Positions 7,985 through 16,576 of a DNA stretch of 36,710 nucleotides are shown piece by piece. Below the pieces are notes generated by a model, which was given only the letters and a program-made list of their open reading frames with translations, was not told where the DNA came from and made no database searches. Position 1 is the first letter of the stretch, and the number at the start of each line of letters is the position of its first letter. The translations under genes were made by a program, and so were the position numbers. The stretch is from NCBI GenBank assembly GCA_012842685.1, contig DUSI01000039.1, forward strand, positions 1 through 36,710, written 5' to 3'. Origin of the DNA: Candidatus Fermentithermobacillaceae bacterium (GTDB lineage: Bacteria; Bacillota; Sulfobacillia; Fermentithermobacillales; Fermentithermobacillaceae).

Positions 7985-10504
7985 GTGAACGGAAGACCGA
8001 GGTATACGGAAAATGCGTCTCGCGTCATAGCTTGGGCCGAGGAATTCGCCAAGCAGTACGGCGCAGAAGCTATGGATACAGAACATATCCTGCTGGGCCT
8101 CCTGAAAGCTGAAGGAGGGCTGGCGAGGAAGGTCATGGAGGCTCTGGGGGTACAGCCTTCGGACATCCAGAATGAGCTCCAGAAGCTCATCGAGAAACGT
8201 CCCCCGTCCAACGTAGATACCGCTACCCCGGCGGCCAAGAGGGTCATCCAGAACGCCCAACGAGAGGCCGTGGCCTTGGGTCACGGATGGGTCGGCACGG
8301 AGCACATCTTGCTGGCCCTCCTTCGCGAGCAGGAAGGTTTGGCTGCCCAAGTGTTGAGGAAACTAGGGCCGGAGATCGAGTCGGCGAGGGAACAGGTCCT
8401 GAGCCTGCTCGGCGACGTGCAGCAGCAGGGTCCTCAGCAGGGCCAACCGCCTTTCCCGCCTATCCCGGGATTCCCTGGATTTCCCGGGTTCATGGGCCAG
8501 CATACCTCGCAGGAGAGGCGCGGCGACCGGAGGCGGACGCCCGCGCTCGAGACCTACGGGCGGGACCTAACTGAGCTCGCCAAGAAGGGAGAGCTCGACC
8601 CGGTCATCGGACGCGAGAAGGAGATCGAGCGGGTAATCCAGATCCTCTGCAGGCGTACTAAGAACAACCCGGTGCTCATAGGCGAGCCGGGAGTAGGCAA
8701 GACGGCTGTGGCAGAAGGGCTCGCCCAGGCTATAGCCGACGGGAAGGTCCCCGAGATGCTCAGGGATAAGAGGGTCATCACTCTCGACCTGGGTTCGCTG
8801 GTAGCGGGGACGAAATACCGCGGCGAATTTGAAGAGCGGCTCAAGAAGATCCTTGACGAGATCAAGAGGGCCGGCAACGTCATCCTCTTCATCGATGAGA
8901 TGCACAACCTTATCGGCGCGGGCGCGGCCGAAGGCGCCATAGATGCCTCCAGCATCCTGAAACCGCTCCTCGCCAGGGGCGAGCTCCAGTGCATCGGCGC
9001 TACCACCCTTGATGAGTACCGGAAGCACGTGGAGAAGGACGCGGCGCTGGAGAGGAGGTTCCAGCCGGTTATGGTCTCCGAGCCGTCGGTCGAGGAGACC
9101 ATCAAGATCCTGCAGGGTCTCAGGAGCCGTTACGAAGAGCACCACAAGGTGAAGTACACGGATGAGGCCCTGGAAGCGGCCGCGAGGTTGTCCGACAGGT
9201 ACGTGTCAGACCGCTTCCTGCCCGACAAGGCCATAGACCTTATCGACGAGGCCGGTTCGCGGGTCAGGATGAAGGCCTTTGAAACCCCCGACGGCATCCG
9301 CGAGATGGAGCGCCAGATAGAGGAGCTGGCCAGGCAGAAGGAACTTGCCGTCGCGAACCAGGAGTTCGAAAAGGCGGCCGAGTTCAGGGACAAAGAGCAC
9401 CGGCTGCGCCAGGAGCTGGAAGAGAGAAAGAAGAGCTGGCAGGCCCAAGAAGTGCCGACAAAGTCGACGGTCACTGAAGAAGACATCGCCGTGATAGTCT
9501 CCGACTGGACGGGCATCCCCGTGAAGAAACTGGCCGCGGCCGAGACGGAGAGACTCCTGAACCTTGAAGAGGAACTCCACAAGAGGGTTATCAAGCAGGA
9601 CGAGGCCGTGCGGGCCGTAGCGAGAGCCATAAGACGTTCGAGGGCGGGTCTCAAGGATCCCAAGCGTCCCATCGGTTCGTTCATCTTCCTCGGACCGACG
9701 GGCGTCGGCAAGACCGAGCTCGCTCGGGCCCTGGCCGAGGCCCTTTTCGGGGACGAAGACGCGCTCATCAGGCTGGATATGTCGGAGTACCAGGAGAGGC
9801 ATACCGTGTCCAGGCTCGTGGGTGCTCCTCCGGGGTATGTAGGCTACGATGAAGGCGGCCAGCTCACCGAGGCCGTAAGGCGCAAGCCCTATTCGGTGGT
9901 CCTGTTGGACGAGATCGAGAAGGCCCACCCGGATGTCTTCAACGTGCTCTTACAGGTGCTTGAAGACGGAAGGCTCACCGAGGCAAGGGGACGCACCGTG
10001 GACTTCAGGAACACGGTCATAATAATGACGTCCAACGCAGGCGCCGAAGTGATCCACGGGAAGGCGGTGCTCGGCTTTACCACGGAGCGTGATAAGGCCA
10101 AAGAGCACGAAGAGATGAAAGACAGGGTCATGGACGCCCTGAAGCGGACATTCCGCCCCGAGTTCTTGAACAGGGTGGACGAAGTCATAGTCTTCCAGTC
10201 CCTCACCGTGGAGGACCTCAAGGAGATCGTGCTCCTCCAGCTCAATCAGGTGGCCAAGAGGCTGGAAGACGCGGCCAACCTCAAGATCGAGATCACGGAC
10301 AAGGCTAAGGAGAAGCTTGTCGAAGAAGGGACCGATCCGGAGTACGGAGCAAGGCCTCTCCGCCGCGCCATACAGCGGCTGGTTGAAGACCCGCTTTCGG
10401 ACCTCGTGCTCCGCGGCGAGTTCAAGCAGGGCGACACGGTCGTGGTGGACGTAGACGAAACCGGACGGTTCACCTTCAAGGCTGCAGCCGGCGCGGCCCG
10501 GTAA
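7985..10504 (+). CDS. clpC: ATP-dependent Clp protease ATP-binding subunit ClpC
   Basis: An 839-residue AAA+ unfoldase: a double Clp-N domain (residues 1 to about 145), AAA-1 with Walker A GEPGVGKT (233-240) and Walker B ILFIDE (300-305), a coiled-coil middle domain with a UVR-like motif (about 440-485), and AAA-2 with Walker A GPTGVGKT (570-577). It unfolds tagged proteins and feeds them to ClpP. The linker between Clp-N and AAA-1 is rich in Pro, Gly, Gln and Phe (about 145-180), longer than in B. subtilis ClpC (about 810 residues). Start is GTG at 7985 with GGAGGGAGG 9 bases upstream. clpP is not in the window. Confidence 0.96.
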   Translation: MNGRPRYTENASRVIAWAEEFAKQYGAEAMDTEHILLGLLKAEGGLARKVMEALGVQPSDIQNELQKLIEKRPPSNVDTATPAAKRVIQNAQREAVALGHGWVGTEHILLALLREQEGLAAQVLRKLGPEIESAREQVLSLLGDVQQQGPQQGQPPFPPIPGFPGFPGFMGQHTSQERRGDRRRTPALETYGRDLTELAKKGELDPVIGREKEIERVIQILCRRTKNNPVLIGEPGVGKTAVAEGLAQAIADGKVPEMLRDKRVITLDLGSLVAGTKYRGEFEERLKKILDEIKRAGNVILFIDEMHNLIGAGAAEGAIDASSILKPLLARGELQCIGATTLDEYRKHVEKDAALERRFQPVMVSEPSVEETIKILQGLRSRYEEHHKVKYTDEALEAAARLSDRYVSDRFLPDKAIDLIDEAGSRVRMKAFETPDGIREMERQIEELARQKELAVANQEFEKAAEFRDKEHRLRQELEERKKSWQAQEVPTKSTVTEEDIAVIVSDWTGIPVKKLAAAETERLLNLEEELHKRVIKQDEAVRAVARAIRRSRAGLKDPKRPIGSFIFLGPTGVGKTELARALAEALFGDEDALIRLDMSEYQERHTVSRLVGAPPGYVGYDEGGQLTEAVRRKPYSVVLLDEIEKAHPDVFNVLLQVLEDGRLTEARGRTVDFRNTVIIMTSNAGAEVIHGKAVLGFTTERDKAKEHEEMKDRVMDALKRTFRPEFLNRVDEVIVFQSLTVEDLKEIVLLQLNQVAKRLEDAANLKIEITDKAKEKLVEEGTDPEYGARPLRRAIQRLVEDPLSDLVLRGEFKQGDTVVVDVDETGRFTFKAAAGAAR

Positions 10505-10545
10505 GGGCCCAGAGACCGGCGCGGCTGGCAAGAGGGAGAAACAGG

Positions 10546-10573
10546 AAAGGCCCGGTGGCTACCGGGCCTTTTT
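10546..10573 (+). terminator. terminator of the ctsR-clpC operon
   Basis: An 11-bp stem (10546-10556 with 10561-10571) with a GGCT loop and a short T run, 41 bases after the clpC stop. A classical intrinsic terminator. Confidence 0.9.
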
Positions 10574-10661
10574 CGTTCTGCTGTGAGACGCGGAGAGCCG
10601 CATAGAGGAAAGACCCCTTGCGCGGAGAATGTTAACGACGCTAGTGGAAAGGACTGGTGTC

Positions 10662-12020
10662 ATGCCTCGAAGCGCGTCTAAATTCGTCTGTTCTTCCTGC
10701 GGTTTTCAATCCCTCCGCCTGTACGGCAAGTGCCCCCGGTGCGGCGAGTGGAACACCATGATCGAAGAAGTAGAGAGACCGGTGAAATCGTCGAGAGCCG
10801 AAGGACGGACCGTTGAACCCGTGATTCTGTCGAAAGTCCCTCTACAGGACGTCAGGCGTTTCAGCAGCGGCATGGGGGAATTCGACCGGGTGCTCGGTGG
10901 CGGTTTTGTGCCGGGTTCGGTGATCCTCCTGGCCGGAGAGCCCGGGATCGGCAAGTCGACGCTGCTCCTCACCGTGTCTGAATCGGTGGCCAAATCGAGA
11001 GGCCGCGTGCTGTACACGTCCGGCGAGGAATCCCAGAACCAGGTCAGGATGAGGGCGGAGAGGCTGGGTGTCTTGACTGATGAGCTGTTTTTCGCGGCCG
11101 TGCAGGACGTTGACGCCATCCTGGAGATGTGCTCGAGGGTGAGGCCCGAGCTCCTCGTCGTTGACTCCATCCAGACTTGCGAAGACCTGTCCGTTGATTC
11201 CCTGCCGGGAGGTCCCAACCAGGTCAGGGCGTGCGCCGTGAAGCTTCAGCAATATGCCAAGGAACACGGAGTCACCTGCGTGATGGTGGGACACACGGTG
11301 AAAACCGGCGGCATCGCGGGCCCTAGGCTCCTCGAGCACCTCGTGGATACGGTCCTCTATTTCGAGGGTGACTCGAACCACCTCTACAGGCTGGTACGGG
11401 CCCAGAAAAACCGCTTCGGGCCCACCAACGAAGTGGCCGTATTCCAGATGGAAGACAAGGGGATAGTCGAGATACCGAACCCATCCGAGATCTTCCTATC
11501 CGAGCGAAACGCATCCAGGGCCGGTTCTTGCGTGGCCGTATGCCTCAAGGGAAACCAGGCGATGTGCCTCGAAGTCCAGTCTCTCCTGGCTGCGTGCGTC
11601 TACGGTTCACCCCGCAGGGTAACCGGGGAGATAGACCAACAGCGGGTTTCTCTGATACTCGCCGTCCTGGCAAGGAAGCTGGAGCCGGGGCTCGATACCA
11701 GGGATGCCTACGTAAAAGTGGCCGGAGGGATAAGGATCGATGAGCCCGGTGTCGACCTGGCGGTGGGTTTAGCCCTTATGTCTTCTTACTACGACCGCCC
11801 CGTGAAACCTGGACTCGTGTGTTTTGGAGAGATCGGCCTTTCAGGCGAAGTGAGGATGGTCTCCCGTATGGAAGATAGGGTGAAGGAAGCACAGAGGGTG
11901 GGTTTTGAGGAGATACTTGTCCCAGTCGGCTTCGTGAAGAGGCACAAAGCTCAGGGAAATCTCAAGGGCATCTCGTCGGTCGAAGAGGCCGTGCGATACG
12001 CCCTTGGGGGAAACCTATGA
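10662..12020 (+). CDS. radA: DNA repair protein RadA (Sms)
   Basis: A 452-residue protein with an N-terminal four-cysteine zinc finger (CSSCGF..CPRCGEW), a RecA-like ATPase with Walker A GEPGIGKST (92-100), the RadA-specific KNRFG motif (249-253) and a C-terminal Lon-protease-like domain. RadA is a hexameric helicase that drives branch migration of recombination intermediates. The frame is open from ATG 10629, but ATG at 10662 is preferred: AAAGGA lies 8 bases before it and the product then starts MPRSASKFVC like its homologues. Its last six bases overlap the stop of the convergent minus-strand gene. In many Bacillota radA is followed by disA, which is missing here. Confidence 0.94.
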   Translation: MPRSASKFVCSSCGFQSLRLYGKCPRCGEWNTMIEEVERPVKSSRAEGRTVEPVILSKVPLQDVRRFSSGMGEFDRVLGGGFVPGSVILLAGEPGIGKSTLLLTVSESVAKSRGRVLYTSGEESQNQVRMRAERLGVLTDELFFAAVQDVDAILEMCSRVRPELLVVDSIQTCEDLSVDSLPGGPNQVRACAVKLQQYAKEHGVTCVMVGHTVKTGGIAGPRLLEHLVDTVLYFEGDSNHLYRLVRAQKNRFGPTNEVAVFQMEDKGIVEIPNPSEIFLSERNASRAGSCVAVCLKGNQAMCLEVQSLLAACVYGSPRRVTGEIDQQRVSLILAVLARKLEPGLDTRDAYVKVAGGIRIDEPGVDLAVGLALMSSYYDRPVKPGLVCFGEIGLSGEVRMVSRMEDRVKEAQRVGFEEILVPVGFVKRHKAQGNLKGISSVEEAVRYALGGNL

Positions 12021-12413
12021 GAAGTTGTACATGCCCAGACAGGCGACCCGCTCTTTTTCCTTAAGGATGATGTCGCTAAGGTTGAGTCCGAGGATGTTGC
12101 AGAGGGCTGCCAAGTAGAACAGATTGCGACCGATCTCGTCTTCCAGTATTTCCGCGCAGTGCTCGCAGAGCTTTCCCTTTACATGTGTGCTCATGTGCGC
12201 TTTGAGTTCTTCGAGGGAGTCAAGATCAGGAGGGATTCTCTGTTTTCCTGCTTCGATCTCAACGCACCCGCAGCTGGTTACCGCCTTGGCCACTGCGCGG
12301 CTTACCCTTCCCGTCGATTCGGTGAGTTTGGTGACTACGTCGAGGATGCTTCTGTGCCTGACAAGGTAACTCTCTACCGTCTCCTGAAAGCCGTCACAGA
12401 GGACATCTTTCAC
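12015..12413 (-). CDS. small conserved protein of unknown function
   Basis: A 132-residue predicted soluble, mostly helical protein. It has one CGC motif (TSCGCVEIEA) and a later CxxC (KLCEHCAEI), which could bind a metal, and a hydrophobic helix FYLAALCNILGL. I recognise it as resembling small proteins encoded near radA/carD in clostridial genomes but cannot name the domain with certainty. The open frame continues upstream through the tRNA-Ala gene, which cannot be coding. GTG at 12413 has GAGGTG 8 bases upstream and is the likely start. It lies 38 bases downstream of tRNA-Ala on the same strand and may be co-transcribed with it. Its stop overlaps the radA stop by 6 bases. Confidence 0.75.
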   Translation of the reverse strand: MKDVLCDGFQETVESYLVRHRSILDVVTKLTESTGRVSRAVAKAVTSCGCVEIEAGKQRIPPDLDSLEELKAHMSTHVKGKLCEHCAEILEDEIGRNLFYLAALCNILGLNLSDIILKEKERVACLGMYNFS

Positions 12414-12451
12414 AATAGCTTCACCTCGCTGAAGGGCGATGGAGAAAGGGT

Positions 12452-12526
12452 TGGTGGACGTGGGGGGATTCGAACCCCCGACCTTTCGGATGCGAACCGA
12501 ATGCTCTCCCACTGAGCCACACGCCC
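12452..12526 (-). tRNA. tRNA-Ala (anticodon CGC)
   Basis: Complete cloverleaf on the minus strand with a 7-bp acceptor stem including the G3-U70 wobble pair that identifies alanine tRNAs, anticodon loop TTCGCAT (anticodon CGC, reading GCG), a 5-bp TTCGAAT T-arm and an encoded CCA end. Reading GCG with a dedicated tRNA fits the GC-rich codon use of the genome. Confidence 0.95.
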
Positions 12527-12551
12527 ACGCCAACTCACGAATGCAAAATCC

Positions 12552-12580
12552 ATTCTAATCTAGCGGCCTTAAGGAGTCAA
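12552..12580 (-). promoter_or_regulatory. promoter of tRNA-Ala
   Basis: On the minus strand TTGACT (12575-12580), a 17-base spacer and TAGAAT (12552-12557), about 25 bases before the 5' end of the mature tRNA. It lies in the 77-base gap after carD. Confidence 0.8.
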
Positions 12581-12603
12581 GAAAGCCGTTTTGGAGTGCA
12601 GCT

Positions 12604-13095
12604 TTAACCGTGAGATTGTTTCGACAGAACGTTTTCGATGACTTCTACGGTCTTTTCCCTGTCCCAGTTCTTGGCGAGGATGATCTCCGAGATGAGGATT
12701 TCCTTGGCGCTGTCGAGCATCTTCCTTTCTCCCGTGGAGAGCCCCTTTTCCCTCTCGCGGGCCGACAGGTTGCGCACGACGTCGGCGACTTCGTAAATAT
12801 CCCCGCTCTTTATCTTCTCGAGGTTGGAGCGATAGCGGCGGTTCCAGTTGGATGACATTACGGTGCACTCTTGCTGGAGCACTTCCAAGACTCTGTCGAC
12901 TTCTTCGGGAGATATGACGTCCCTGAGGCCTATGTCTTCGGTGTTGTCCACGGGGATCATGACCTTCATGTCCCCGATGGGAAGCTTCAGGACATAGTAG
13001 CGGTGGCGTTTGCCCAGAATTTCCTTCTCTTCAACTCCCTCGATCGTCCCGGCGCCGTGCATCGGATAGACGACGCGGTCACCGACCTTGAACAT
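12604..13095 (-). CDS. carD: CarD/CdnL-family transcription regulator
   Basis: A 163-residue protein. The N-terminal Tudor-like RNA polymerase-interacting domain (FKVGDRVVYP..HGAGTIEGVE) is followed by an all-helical C-terminal domain with the conserved NWNRRYR stretch, whose tryptophan contacts the upstream edge of the -10 element in mycobacterial CarD. Family members bind the RNA polymerase beta subunit and stabilise open complexes, particularly at rRNA and growth promoters. The frame is open to 13128, but ATG at 13095 has GGGAGG about 7 bases upstream and gives the usual N-terminus. Its own promoter is at 13127-13156. It is divergent from the PIN/TRAM gene. Confidence 0.93.
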   Translation of the reverse strand: MFKVGDRVVYPMHGAGTIEGVEEKEILGKRHRYYVLKLPIGDMKVMIPVDNTEDIGLRDVISPEEVDRVLEVLQQECTVMSSNWNRRYRSNLEKIKSGDIYEVADVVRNLSAREREKGLSTGERKMLDSAKEILISEIILAKNWDREKTVEVIENVLSKQSHG

Positions 13096-13126
13096 CTCGA
13101 TACCTCCCAGTGCGCCTTCGCAGGCC

Positions 13127-13156
13127 ATTGTACCATTAACTGGTGTTTTGCGTCAA
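13127..13156 (-). promoter_or_regulatory. carD promoter
   Basis: Minus strand: TTGACG (13151-13156), an 18-base spacer and TACAAT (13127-13132), about 32 bases before the carD ATG. A good sigma-A match. Confidence 0.82.
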
Positions 13157-13200
13157 ACCATGGAGAAAGCCATCTCTTGGAAACCGCAGTTCGATACGGG

Positions 13201-13230
13201 TTGGAGGAGTCGGCTAGGCTCGACTATAAT
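13201..13230 (+). promoter_or_regulatory. promoter of the PIN/TRAM-ispDF-thyX-rlmB gene group
   Basis: A perfect -10 TATAAT (13225-13230) with a weak -35 TTGGAG (13201-13206) at 18 bases. The first gene of the rightward group starts 53 bases further on. The poor -35 box makes dependence on an activator or on CarD possible, but this is only inference. Confidence 0.65.
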
Positions 13231-13282
13231 AAGTCAGTTAGAAAACGCGCAGGCAGTTTTGAACGAGAAGGAGGTGCTCTTG

Positions 13283-14401
13283 TTGGAAAAGGTCCGTCGC
13301 TATTTTGCGATGGCCGGTGCGATTCTCGGAGGGACCGGTGCCTACTACTTGAGAGGGCCCCTCGAAACCCTGCTGAAGAAGGAGTTTACCCCGATCGTAT
13401 CGGTGAGTTTCATAGTCTTCACTGCCGCCGTGTTCGCCGTGATCTTCTTCTTCATCGGAGCGCCCTTGTCAAAGGGGATCGTCGGAAGCGTTGACTGGCT
13501 TGCAAAGTCGCTGGGCGGTGCTTCGCTTCAGGACATTGCGGTGAGTGTCGGAGGGCTTATTGTCGGCCTTATAATTGCCAATTTATTGACTCCGTCCCTC
13601 GCCCGGATCCCGATAGTAGGCGCGTTCTTGCCGGCCATTGCGATGGTGGTACTTGGCTACATCGGCATCGCCGTGGCCAAGAGCAAGAAAGAAGACATCC
13701 TTTCCCTGAGCCCGGGTCGCCTGATGCAGGCCGTAAAGGGCGGGCGAAGCGCGCTCAAGCCCGAAAGGAAGGGTGACTTGCCCTTTACCCAGGCAACGCC
13801 CAAGCTGCTCGATACGAGCACGATCATAGACGGCAGGATAATAGACATCTGCCGGTCGGGCTTCATCGAGGGGAAGCTCATCATCCCCAGTTTCGTTCTG
13901 GACGAGCTCAGGCGGATCGCCGACTCCGCGGACAACATAAAGCGAAACAAGGGCCGGCGAGGGCTTGATACCTTGAACATGCTGCAGCGGGACTTTCCCA
14001 CGGACGTACTCACGTGGGACTGGCCTTCGAACCCGGGCGACGACGTAGATTCCCTGCTTCTCAAGATGGCGAAGGAAACCGGGGCCGAAGTCATAACCAC
14101 AGATTTTAACCTGGCCAAGATAGCGGAGCTCCAGGAAGTGGGCGTCTTGAACGTGAACCGCCTGGCCAACGCCCTGAAGCTCATGGTTGCCCCCGGAGAG
14201 GAACTCACCGTGGAGATCCACCGTGAGGGAAAACAGCCCGGGCAGGGTGTCGGTTACCTGGACGACGGCACGATGGTTGTCGTTGAACAGGCCAAGAAGC
14301 ACCTGGGCGAAGAGATCACGGTGGTGGTTACCAACGTTCACACTTCCCCGGCCGGGCGCATGGTGTTTGCAAGGCCTAAGTATCTCGACAGGGCGGAGTA
14401 G
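13283..14401 (+). CDS. membrane-anchored PIN/TRAM domain protein (YacL family)
   Basis: A 372-residue protein. The N-terminal part has about four transmembrane helices (residues 5 to 135). It is followed by a PIN nuclease domain that begins LLDTSTIIDGRI (first catalytic Asp177) with later acidic residues in TTDFNLAKIA, and ends in a TRAM RNA-binding domain (about 305-365). PIN domains are metal-dependent RNases; B. subtilis YacL is the usual homologue at this locus, but its substrate is not well defined. Start TTG at 13283 has AAGGAGGTG about 7 bases upstream; the longer open frame from 13088 runs across the carD promoter. The stop is two bases before the ispDF start. Confidence 0.88.
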   Translation: MEKVRRYFAMAGAILGGTGAYYLRGPLETLLKKEFTPIVSVSFIVFTAAVFAVIFFFIGAPLSKGIVGSVDWLAKSLGGASLQDIAVSVGGLIVGLIIANLLTPSLARIPIVGAFLPAIAMVVLGYIGIAVAKSKKEDILSLSPGRLMQAVKGGRSALKPERKGDLPFTQATPKLLDTSTIIDGRIIDICRSGFIEGKLIIPSFVLDELRRIADSADNIKRNKGRRGLDTLNMLQRDFPTDVLTWDWPSNPGDDVDSLLLKMAKETGAEVITTDFNLAKIAELQEVGVLNVNRLANALKLMVAPGEELTVEIHREGKQPGQGVGYLDDGTMVVVEQAKKHLGEEITVVVTNVHTSPAGRMVFARPKYLDRAE

Positions 14402-14403
14402 AG

Positions 14404-15657
14404 TTGGACCGTTTCGTCTGGGTGATAATTGCCGCTGCCGGCCGGGGCCTGAGGGCCCGAGGAGAAGTCCCGAAGCAGTTCAGGCGCCTTGGCGATTCTA
14501 CCGTGATCGAGACGGTCGTATCTCGCTTTGCCGGGATGCCCGAGGTCGGTGGGATAGTCGTGGCGCTCCCGCCTTCGGGTATCCCCGAGGAAACCGGGAT
14601 AGCCTCGCGCCATATCGAGGCCGCCGGGCGAGGCAGGGTTCCTGTCGTGTGCGTCTCCGGAGGCGAGACGAGGCAGGAATCCGTGAAGAATGCCTTGCGC
14701 TTCCTACCCGAGGACGCCTGCTGGGTGGCGGTGCATGACGCCGCCCGGCCTTTCTTCTCTGATGAGCTTTTCCGGCGGGTGCTCGATGCGGCTCTCTCGT
14801 CGGGCGCAGCTGTCCCTGGGGTTACCCCGTCAGACACCATCAAGCGGGTTTCGGGCGAGTCCGGCGCAGAAGATGCCGAAATAGAAGCCACCCTCGATAG
14901 AAAGATGCTCGTAGCAGTACAAACTCCCCAGATATTCAGGAGAGATATCCTCGTTTCAGCTTACCGCCGGGCAGAGGAAGACGGCTTTTCCGGGACCGAC
15001 GACAGCCAGCTGGTAGAGAGGCTGGGGGTAAGGGTAAGGGTCGTAGAAGGTGAACCGGAAAACGTGAAGCTCACCTATCCTTCCGATTTCGAGAAAGCCG
15101 AGATCTTCCTGGGCCGGAGAGGCATCGCGGAAGGCAGGCCGCAAGACGCATGGGTTACGGTGACCGGATTCGGCTTCGATGCCCATCCTATGGACGAGGG
15201 CCGCCCGTGCGTGCTCGGCGGGGTGACCATCCCCCATTCCAAAGGACCGGCCGGGCATTCTGACGCAGACGTTCTGACCCACGCGGTGATGGATGCCCTG
15301 CTGGGCGCCATGTCGGCGGGAGACATCGGGAAATGGTTTCCAGAGACACCTGAGTATAAGGATGCCCGGAGCGTAGAACTCATGAAAGCGATGTGGGAGG
15401 AGCTTTCGTCCGGAGGAAAAGCCGAGATCATCCACGTGGATACCGTAATCCTCGCCCAGGCTCCCCGTATCGCTCCCTACACCGGCGCAATGAAAGAGAC
15501 TCTTGCCCGCTCTCTCGGGATAGGTCCGCAGAAAATCTCCATCAAAGCGACGACAACCGAGGGTATGGGGTTTGTCGGTCGAGAAGAAGGGATCGCCGCG
15601 TTTTGTACCGCCACAGTAAGAAGAAGTTTGCGATCCGCGTCGAATGAAAGGTCATAA
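14404..15657 (+). CDS. ispDF: bifunctional IspD-IspF (MEP cytidylyltransferase / MEcPP synthase)
   Basis: A 417-residue fusion of two enzymes of the non-mevalonate isoprenoid pathway. Residues 1 to about 235 are IspD, with the nucleotide-binding loop AAAGRGLRARGEVPKQF, HDAARPF and TPQIFR. Residues about 255-417 are IspF, with FDAH (metal ligands Asp259 and His261), GHSDADVLTHAVMDALLGA and the ending KATTTEGMGFVGREEGIAA. IspD makes CDP-methylerythritol; after IspE phosphorylates it, IspF cyclises the product to MEcPP. ispE is not present here. Start TTG at 14404 has GGCGGAG a few bases upstream and sits two bases after the previous stop. Separate ispD and ispF genes are the more common Bacillota arrangement. 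Confidence 0.95.
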   Translation: MDRFVWVIIAAAGRGLRARGEVPKQFRRLGDSTVIETVVSRFAGMPEVGGIVVALPPSGIPEETGIASRHIEAAGRGRVPVVCVSGGETRQESVKNALRFLPEDACWVAVHDAARPFFSDELFRRVLDAALSSGAAVPGVTPSDTIKRVSGESGAEDAEIEATLDRKMLVAVQTPQIFRRDILVSAYRRAEEDGFSGTDDSQLVERLGVRVRVVEGEPENVKLTYPSDFEKAEIFLGRRGIAEGRPQDAWVTVTGFGFDAHPMDEGRPCVLGGVTIPHSKGPAGHSDADVLTHAVMDALLGAMSAGDIGKWFPETPEYKDARSVELMKAMWEELSSGGKAEIIHVDTVILAQAPRIAPYTGAMKETLARSLGIGPQKISIKATTTEGMGFVGREEGIAAFCTATVRRSLRSASNERS

Positions 15658-15693
15658 CGTCGTCAAGGGACCATCTTCTCGGGAGGGACAAGC

Positions 15694-16533
15694 ATGTCGC
15701 AGGAAACCTCGAGGAAGGCCGAACTAAAGGTCAAGGTTTTGTACTACCCCTTCATGGGGACGGGCATAAACACGGAGAGGCTCATCCTCCTTACTCGCCT
15801 GTGTTATTCACCTCTGGGTATCGGGGCATTGGAAGATCTCCTCACTGGCAACAAGCCGTCGGACGAGAAGTGCGGTGAGTTCATAAGGAACCTCATAGAC
15901 ATGGGCCACATGGGCGCTCTCGAACACTGGTACACGACCTTTGCCGTCGAGGGGTACTCCAGGATTTCCAGCCAGCAGAACGACAGGCACAGGCTCATAA
16001 AGGTGTTCAAGGACCACGGCGTGGTCTACATGAACGCCCCGGAGCAAGGCTCGCCCTTTGTATCCCAGCTTCAGCAGTCCCAGCGCTACGTGAAAGAGGA
16101 CAATTTCAGATACGTAACGCCTCCCAGTTTCTCGCGTCATCCCGAGTTCTTGAGGAAATACGAGGAGCTACAGGAACAGGTGTTGAACCTCCAGCGAGAA
16201 GGGCTGTCTCTCGGGCTCCCCGCCGAGGATGTCCGTTTTGCCCTTACAAACGCCACCGAGACCCGGTTCGTGATCACTACCAACGCCCGCCAGCTCAGGC
16301 ACATGTTCAACTTGAGGTGCTGCCAGAGGGCCCAGTGGGAGATCCGGCAGCTGTTTACGAAACTACTTGATGAATATAAGCGGATAGCTCCTAATATTTT
16401 CTACCGTGCGGGGGCTTCATGCGACGACCTCGGGTACTGCCCGGAGGGGAAGATGAGCTGCGGCAGGGCGCCGACTCTCGAAGAACTGAAGGAAGCTTAC
16501 AGGAAAGAACGAGAGAGGGCGAAGACATCCTAA
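15694..16533 (+). CDS. thyX: FAD-dependent thymidylate synthase ThyX with an interrupted signature motif
   Basis: A 279-residue protein that would make dTMP from dUMP with methylenetetrahydrofolate and NADPH/FAD. Family landmarks are GHMGALEHWYTTFAVEGYSR, RHR (residues 98-100), SQLQQSQRY (from Ser124), the TTNARQL block, CCQRAQWEIR and a cysteine-containing tail. The canonical motif RHRxxSxNExSxR has two residues between RHR and Ser; here there are 23 (101-123), so about 21 extra residues split the motif. The frame is intact and codon use is like the neighbours, so this is not a sequencing frameshift. Start ATG 15694 follows GGGAGGGA. Whether the enzyme is active cannot be told from sequence alone. 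Confidence 0.85.
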   Translation: MSQETSRKAELKVKVLYYPFMGTGINTERLILLTRLCYSPLGIGALEDLLTGNKPSDEKCGEFIRNLIDMGHMGALEHWYTTFAVEGYSRISSQQNDRHRLIKVFKDHGVVYMNAPEQGSPFVSQLQQSQRYVKEDNFRYVTPPSFSRHPEFLRKYEELQEQVLNLQREGLSLGLPAEDVRFALTNATETRFVITTNARQLRHMFNLRCCQRAQWEIRQLFTKLLDEYKRIAPNIFYRAGASCDDLGYCPEGKMSCGRAPTLEELKEAYRKERERAKTS

Positions 16534-16576
16534 CATCCTGACAGTCCCAAGACGAAACGCGAGGCGGAAGTGAGAG

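Noticed and set aside
8400-8520. Tandem repeats in the clpC linker as a DNA repeat element
   Set aside because: The Pro/Gly/Phe-rich stretch is coding low-complexity sequence in frame with clpC, not an independent repeat.
12414-12533. N-terminal extension of the unknown minus-strand protein through tRNA-Ala
   Set aside because: The added residues are a translation of the tRNA gene. GTG at 12413 has a proper Shine-Dalgarno sequence.
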